The position numbers and the translations under genes were made by a program. A stretch of 54,820 nucleotides of DNA from an uncultured Burkholderiales bacterium (GTDB lineage: Bacteria; Pseudomonadota; Gammaproteobacteria; Burkholderiales; Burkholderiaceae_C): NCBI GenBank assembly GCA_903910745.1, contig CAIWAO010000081.1:1-54820 (forward strand), in the 5' to 3' direction. Every line of letters begins with the position of its first letter. The first letter of the stretch is position 1. This document shows positions 50,705-54,820 of the stretch, in pieces. The notes under the pieces are model-generated. The model did no database searches, had not been told where the DNA came from, and saw only the letters and a list, made by a program, of their open reading frames with translations.

Positions 50705-51664
50705 TTAAATATCATCTCTTAACGCATAGGGAAGGGGATGTATAAAGACTTCCTCCAAATCGATTGTCACTATTTTGTGCGATTCTCCATCTGCTTTTGT
50801 TTGGATACTGGCGAAAGCGAAGTAAGATTTATTGAACCTGGCAGCCCTTACTATCTTCCCGCAGGGTTGGCTAGTATCATTTGGTGTAAACAACTCTTGA
50901 CCATCACGCAAAGGGGAGACGCTGGAGATAATGAACCCTCGTCTTTTTATAGACCCTCTAAATTGACTTCTAGCCACAACTTCTTGGCCTGGGTAGCAAC
51001 CTTTTTTAAAGTTCACCCCCTCCAACGATTCATAATTAATCATCTGAGGGACAAAAGATTCGAATGTTGGTAATCCTATCAAACAAACGCCGCTAAGTAT
51101 ATCGCTCAGATCCCACTCATTCTTTGTATCATTATTGCTAGGGCTAATTCGTTGAGAAACTTCATTGCTACTTGGATTTAACAATGATGAAATGCGAAGA
51201 TACCTTGGTTGCCCGCATGCAGGGTATAGGGTTATCCAATAATTAATGGATTCAGTCGACTTTTGAGTGAATTGACTCCAATACTCTGGAGTGATTTCCT
51301 TGGGAACGTCATTGATGCCAATAACACCGCTCAGAGTGTAATCAGCACTTGCATCAACAATTTTCACCTTAGAGCGAAGAACAAACATGGACAAGCGTTT
51401 TACGGTCTGGACAATTAAATCAGAGCTAGTTACGAGTAAAACATCCCCTTGCTCACTGAGTAGGCCTATAAAACTTGATTGAATTCTCCCTTTTGCATTA
51501 CAAAATGAACAAAATCTTGCTTGATTTGTTGATAAATTTAGGAAATCTTGAGTTAGTTGATTATGTAAAAAAGACAATGCATCTGGACCCGTAACTTTGA
51601 TAACGCCGTAGGTACTGAGCGTAATAGTTCCGAAATTCAATTCTGGCAATTTATTTAAATCCAT
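50705..51664 (-). CDS. ygfZ: Folate-binding Fe-S cluster maturation protein YgfZ
   Basis: A 319-residue homologue of the aminomethyltransferase fold (GcvT-like) that helps assemble or repair Fe-S clusters with tetrahydrofolate. The hallmark KGCYPGQEVVARSQFRG (conserved cysteine in KGCY) is near residue 223; the N-terminal VTGPDALSFLHNQLTQD is also typical. The ATG at 51664 is preferred to the TTG one codon earlier. It is divergent from mltG, an arrangement frequent in Burkholderiales; the 85-base gap must contain both promoters. Confidence 0.94.
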   Translation of the reverse strand: MDLNKLPELNFGTITLSTYGVIKVTGPDALSFLHNQLTQDFLNLSTNQARFCSFCNAKGRIQSSFIGLLSEQGDVLLVTSSDLIVQTVKRLSMFVLRSKVKIVDASADYTLSGVIGINDVPKEITPEYWSQFTQKSTESINYWITLYPACGQPRYLRISSLLNPSSNEVSQRISPSNNDTKNEWDLSDILSGVCLIGLPTFESFVPQMINYESLEGVNFKKGCYPGQEVVARSQFRGSIKRRGFIISSVSPLRDGQELFTPNDTSQPCGKIVRAARFNKSYFAFASIQTKADGESHKIVTIDLEEVFIHPLPYALRDDI

Positions 51665-51749
51665 CAAAATAAGTATGTGCGCTTGTTGTTAATAGTAGCT
51701 TAGATTATCGTATATTATTGTTTTTTTGAACATTTCAAGGATTTAAGCT

Positions 51750-52778
51750 TTGTTCCGCATCCTAAAGATCTCCTTTATTATGGCGCTCGTTTTTACGGTC
51801 ATAGGGGTTGGGCAACTTCTTTGGTGGACTTTTAGTCCTTTGAATTTAATTACACCTACAGTAGAGATTTCAATTGAGCCTGGAACACCGGTGAAGCAAA
51901 TTGCCAATGAAGTCGTTCGCTCAGGCGTGGATATTCCGCCTCTTGGACTTTATTGGCTCTTTCGCTTTAGCGGACAAGCCAAACAAATTCGAGCCGGAAG
52001 TTATGAGCTTAGCAAAAACGACACTGGCTGGGATTTACTGCAAAAGCTAATAAGGGGGGAGGAGAATTTAAGGGCTATAACCTTGATTGAAGGTTGGAAT
52101 ATGAGGCAGTTTAGAGCTCAATTGGCAAGGGCGGATAGCTTGCGCCATGATTCTGTAAACATGACTGACCAAGAAATAATGGTTATGCTTGGCTCGCCTG
52201 AACTTACTGCAGAGGGTCATTTTTATCCTGACACGTACACTTATGGAAAAGGTACATCAGATAAAAATATCTTAAAAAGATCTTTCCAAGCCATGCAACG
52301 CCATTTGAACAATATTTGGCAAGATAGACCCAATCAAACCCATCTAAAAAATTCCGAAGAAGCTCTGATACTGGCTAGCATTATTGAAAAGGAGACAGGC
52401 CTACCCAGCGACAGACCTATGATCGCCAGTGTGTTTAGCAATCGATTAGAACTTGGAATGCCGTTGCAAACTGATCCAACCGTCATTTACGGCTTGGGAA
52501 GCGATTTTGATGGAAATCTACACAAAAGCGATTTGCGAATTGATCATCCCTGGAATACCTATTTGCACACAGGACTCCCACCAACTGCGATTGCCATGCC
52601 TGGAAAGGCGGCAATTATGGCCGCGATTCGACCTGCACAAAGTAAAGCCTTGTATTTCGTCGCTAAAGGAGATGGCAGTAGTGAATTCAGTCGCACCTTA
52701 GAGGAGCATAATTTAGCCGTGCAAAAATATCAGCTGAGTCGAGTAAAAAATTACACAAGTTCACCTAACCTAAAATGA
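51750..52778 (+). CDS. mltG: Endolytic murein transglycosylase MltG
   Basis: An inner-membrane lytic transglycosylase that cleaves nascent glycan strands. 342 residues: one N-terminal transmembrane helix (about 7-27), a LysM-like region (about 38-100), and the YceG/MltG catalytic domain with the active Glu in [16 protein letters not shown] and the [10 protein letters not shown] and [18 protein letters not shown] motifs. The TTG start has AAGG about 9 bases upstream and keeps the basic residues (RILK) before the helix; the next ATG would lose them. Its stop overlaps the tmk ATG (ATGA). Confidence 0.95.
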   Translation: MFRILKISFIMALVFTVIGVGQLLWWTFSPLNLITPTVEISIEPGTPVKQIANEVVRSGVDIPPLGLYWLFRFSGQAKQIRAGSYELSKNDTGWDLLQKLIRGEENLRAITLIEGWNMRQFRAQLARADSLRHDSVNMTDQEIMVMLGSPELTAEGHFYPDTYTYGKGTSDKNILKRSFQAMQRHLNNIWQDRPNQTHLKNSEEALILASIIEKETGLPSDRPMIASVFSNRLELGMPLQTDPTVIYGLGSDFDGNLHKSDLRIDHPWNTYLHTGLPPTAIAMPGKAAIMAAIRPAQSKALYFVAKGDGSSEFSRTLEEHNLAVQKYQLSRVKNYTSSPNLK

Positions 52779-53431
52779 TTAATAATTCAAATGGTATTTT
52801 TATAAGTTTCGAGGGAATCGATGGTGCTGGTAAATCTACACATATACAAGCCCTAGCTGATTTATTTAAAGAGGCCAACCTGCATGTCACTTTAACCCGG
52901 GAACCAGGTGGAACTGAATTAGCAGAGAAGCTGCGTCAAATGGTTCTTAATGAAACAATGGATCCTCTTACAGAGTCTATGCTTGTTTTTGCTGCAAGAA
53001 GAGATCATCTTAAAAATGTAATACAACCCGCATTAGAGTTAGGACATATAGTTATATGTGACAGATTCACTGATGCAACTTTTGCATATCAAGGAGGAGG
53101 GCGAGGGTTTGATATAAATATACTCAAACAGTTAGAATCATGGGTCCAGGGAATAGGGGATAAATTCATAGAGCCAGACTTGACGCTTTGGTTTGCACTT
53201 GAGCCTGAAATTGCTGCAAAACGTTTACAGGCGGCTAGAACACCTGACCGCTTTGAATCACAATCAGTACAGTTTTTTTCTCGTGTTCACGCTGCATACC
53301 AACAACGAGCAGATGAATCCCCAAAAAGGTTTGTAATGATCAACGCTAATCAACCCCGGGAGGATGTTTGGGCTGAGATTCACAAAACAATTATCAATAA
53401 AAATTGGTTAACAACACATCACAATAAATGA
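52775..53431 (+). CDS. tmk: Thymidylate kinase
   Basis: Phosphorylates dTMP to dTDP. 218 residues with P-loop [11 protein letters not shown] (about 10-20), the dTMP-binding [31 protein letters not shown], and a LID region with RTPDRFESQ. It overlaps mltG upstream and holB downstream by four bases each, so the three are translationally coupled. Confidence 0.97.
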   Translation: MINNSNGIFISFEGIDGAGKSTHIQALADLFKEANLHVTLTREPGGTELAEKLRQMVLNETMDPLTESMLVFAARRDHLKNVIQPALELGHIVICDRFTDATFAYQGGGRGFDINILKQLESWVQGIGDKFIEPDLTLWFALEPEIAAKRLQAARTPDRFESQSVQFFSRVHAAYQQRADESPKRFVMINANQPREDVWAEIHKTIINKNWLTTHHNK

Positions 53432-54429
53432 GTGAAAGTCTTATCACGATAGCACCTTGGATAGCTGAACAAACTAAAAATCTATTTAGTCGTAAAGGGC
53501 ATGCATGGTTACTTGAAGGTCCATCAGGACTTGGTCAGTATGAACTCGGCCTAGAACTTGCAAAGGCATGGCTTTGTATCCAACCACAAGCCCAACAAGG
53601 ATGCAATAAATGTACAAATTGTCATCTGATTGACGTACGTGCCCAGCCAGATTTATATGTCCTCATGCCGGAGGTGCAAATGTTGGATTTGGGTTGGCCC
53701 CTAAATGAAAAAGCTCAAAAAGAGATTGATGATAAGGACCGAAAACCAAGCAAAGAGATTCGAGTTGAAGCAGTAAGAGACATGGTTGAATTTACACAGC
53801 GCACCGCGTCCAGTTCCCAAGACAAGATAGTTCTAATCTATCCGGCAGAAAAACTAAATCTGTACGCTTCGAATATGATTCTTAAAACCTTGGAAGAGCC
53901 TGCGGGGAGTACAAGATTTATCGTCTCTAGTGAGGCCGCCCATCAACTTTTACCCACCATTAGAAGTCGCTGCCAGACCCACACAATGATTTGGCCAAAT
54001 GATTTAGATTCTCTTAAGTGGCTTGAGGCGAGTGGCCTGGAGTTGAAAGAAGCAAATGTACTTCTTAAGGCCTCTGGCGGGCGTCCAAATGATGCAAGGG
54101 AACTTGCCGAACTAGGAATTGATTCAAACCTTTGGAACTCCATACCTAAGGCGATTCAAAGAGGTGACAGCTCTGTGTTATCTGGATTTTCTCCAAAAGA
54201 GGTTATTTCTATTCTACAAAAATTGTGTAGCGATTTGATAGCATCGTATTTCCAATTTGAAACTCGATATTTCAATCATAGCATTCTTCCAAAATCTAAA
54301 AATCTCCATTCACTTGTTCAATTATTTAAGGAGCTTGGGCAGGAAGCCAGGACTTCTGAGCATCCCTTTAATTCTGGATTGATGATTGAGAGTTTATGCA
54401 TACAAGCCAATAAGGCCATGCAAGACTAA
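53428..54429 (+). CDS. holB: DNA polymerase III delta-prime subunit
   Basis: A clamp-loader subunit. 333 residues: AAA+ fold with a degenerate P-loop ([12 protein letters not shown], Gln in place of the catalytic Lys, as expected for the non-hydrolysing delta-prime), a four-cysteine zinc module ([20 protein letters not shown]), and the [17 protein letters not shown] and [10 protein letters not shown] (arginine finger SRC) motifs. The ATG overlaps the tmk stop. It is followed by tatD after 14 bases; the pilZ gene found between holB and tatD in many proteobacteria is absent. Confidence 0.95.
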   Translation: MSESLITIAPWIAEQTKNLFSRKGHAWLLEGPSGLGQYELGLELAKAWLCIQPQAQQGCNKCTNCHLIDVRAQPDLYVLMPEVQMLDLGWPLNEKAQKEIDDKDRKPSKEIRVEAVRDMVEFTQRTASSSQDKIVLIYPAEKLNLYASNMILKTLEEPAGSTRFIVSSEAAHQLLPTIRSRCQTHTMIWPNDLDSLKWLEASGLELKEANVLLKASGGRPNDARELAELGIDSNLWNSIPKAIQRGDSSVLSGFSPKEVISILQKLCSDLIASYFQFETRYFNHSILPKSKNLHSLVQLFKELGQEARTSEHPFNSGLMIESLCIQANKAMQD

Positions 54430-54443
54430 AAACCATAATAAAC

Positions 54444-54820
54444 ATGTTTACAGATTCACATTGCCATCTTAATTATCCCGAACTAATTGCAAATATGGCA
54501 AATATCAGGTCGGCAATGCATGATGCAAAAGTAACAAGAGCATTGGTTATCAGTACCAAGATGGAAACATTCGAAGATGTACACAGCATAGCTATGCAAT
54601 ACGATAACTTTTGGTGTACGGTTGGCGTTCACCCGGACGAGGAGGGTGTGATTGAGCCTAATTATGTGGATCTATTATCTAAATCTTCTCGGCCCAAAGT
54701 AGTAGGCATTGGAGAAACCGGGTTGGATTACTACCGATTAGGCGAGAGAAATGTTGCCGATATGGAATGGCAACGAACCAGATTTAGAACTCACATAAAA
54801 GTAGCCCAAGAAGCTCGACT
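54444..54820 (+). CDS. tatD: TatD family metal-dependent hydrolase (3' end outside window)
   Basis: A partial gene, 125 codons to the window edge. Starts MFTDSHCHLNYPELI with the HxH metal motif, then VGVHPDEEG and the GETGLDYYR motif, all typical of TatD deoxyribonuclease-like hydrolases. I read the frame directly from the bases; it stays open to the edge. It is the fourth gene of the mltG-tmk-holB-tatD run. Whether this is TatD or the paralogue YcfH cannot be told from the fragment; position after holB favours YcfH. Confidence 0.9.
   Translation, partial: MFTDSHCHLNYPELIANMANIRSAMHDAKVTRALVISTKMETFEDVHSIAMQYDNFWCTVGVHPDEEGVIEPNYVDLLSKSSRPKVVGIGETGLDYYRLGERNVADMEWQRTRFRTHIKVAQEAR

Overview
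The window looks like a chromosomal segment of a low-to-moderate GC member of the Burkholderiales (Betaproteobacteria). The evidence is gene content and order: an smc-zipA-ligA block, a dapC-dapD-dapE-prmB-yheS block, map-glnD, a selO-msrB-yciB-bolA-ppiC block, an orphan Bug/TctC-type binding protein, a TRAP transporter with fused DctQM, an mltG-tmk-holB-tatD block, and lipoproteins with a Cys-Gly5 start after the lipobox. Genus cannot be decided from the sequence alone. Genes are densely packed: no stretch longer than 300 bases lacks a gene, and I see no tRNA, rRNA, CRISPR array, insertion sequence, phage gene or integrase.

Layout. 0.1-6.5 kb (minus strand): lysine/diaminopimelate genes dapC, dapD and dapE, then prmB and the ribosome-associated ABC-F gene yheS. 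6.5-14.5 kb (plus): an unrecognised 125-residue protein, smc, zipA, ligA and def, covering chromosome organisation, division, DNA joining and protein N-terminal processing. 14.6-19.8 kb (minus): a Bug-type binding protein, a small secreted protein with a 12-bp tandem repeat in its leader, glnD and map. 20.1-24.2 kb (plus): purL. 24.3-28.2 kb (minus): a parvulin-type foldase, bolA, yciB, msrB and selO, the last three junctions being tight or overlapping. 28.3-32.6 kb (minus): a TRAP transporter and a Gfo/Idh oxidoreductase, separated by a region rich in inverted repeats. 32.9-39.6 kb (plus): acyl-CoA ligase, PaaI-type thioesterase, an extended glutathione-S-transferase-like protein, an SDR and tex.

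39.7-50.6 kb is the accessory part. It holds a 652-residue lipoprotein with cadherin-like and glycine-rich regions, a second small lipoprotein, a thioesterase-GNAT fusion, an HSL-type esterase, an iron-type alcohol dehydrogenase, and a giant (about 1,726 residues) protein. About 1,375 residues of the giant protein are an uninterrupted octapeptide repeat, [ST]-[ST]-x-Q-[IL]-x-x-L. Reading it unit by unit shows about 169 octads arranged as two tandem super-repeats with a fixed offset of 739 residues. They are followed by a C-terminal module of the kind found in large type-I-secreted calcium-binding proteins, but with its acidic calcium loops eroded. This is the most unusual object in the window.

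50.7-54.8 kb returns to core genes: ygfZ (minus), divergent from mltG-tmk-holB-tatD (plus; tatD is cut by the window end). Several starts were moved from the longest open frame to the start supported by family length or a Shine-Dalgarno sequence (dapC, dapD, dapE, ligA, def, purL, msrB, acyl-CoA ligase, tex, ygfZ). GTG or TTG starts appear real for smc, ligA, purL, the SDR and mltG.
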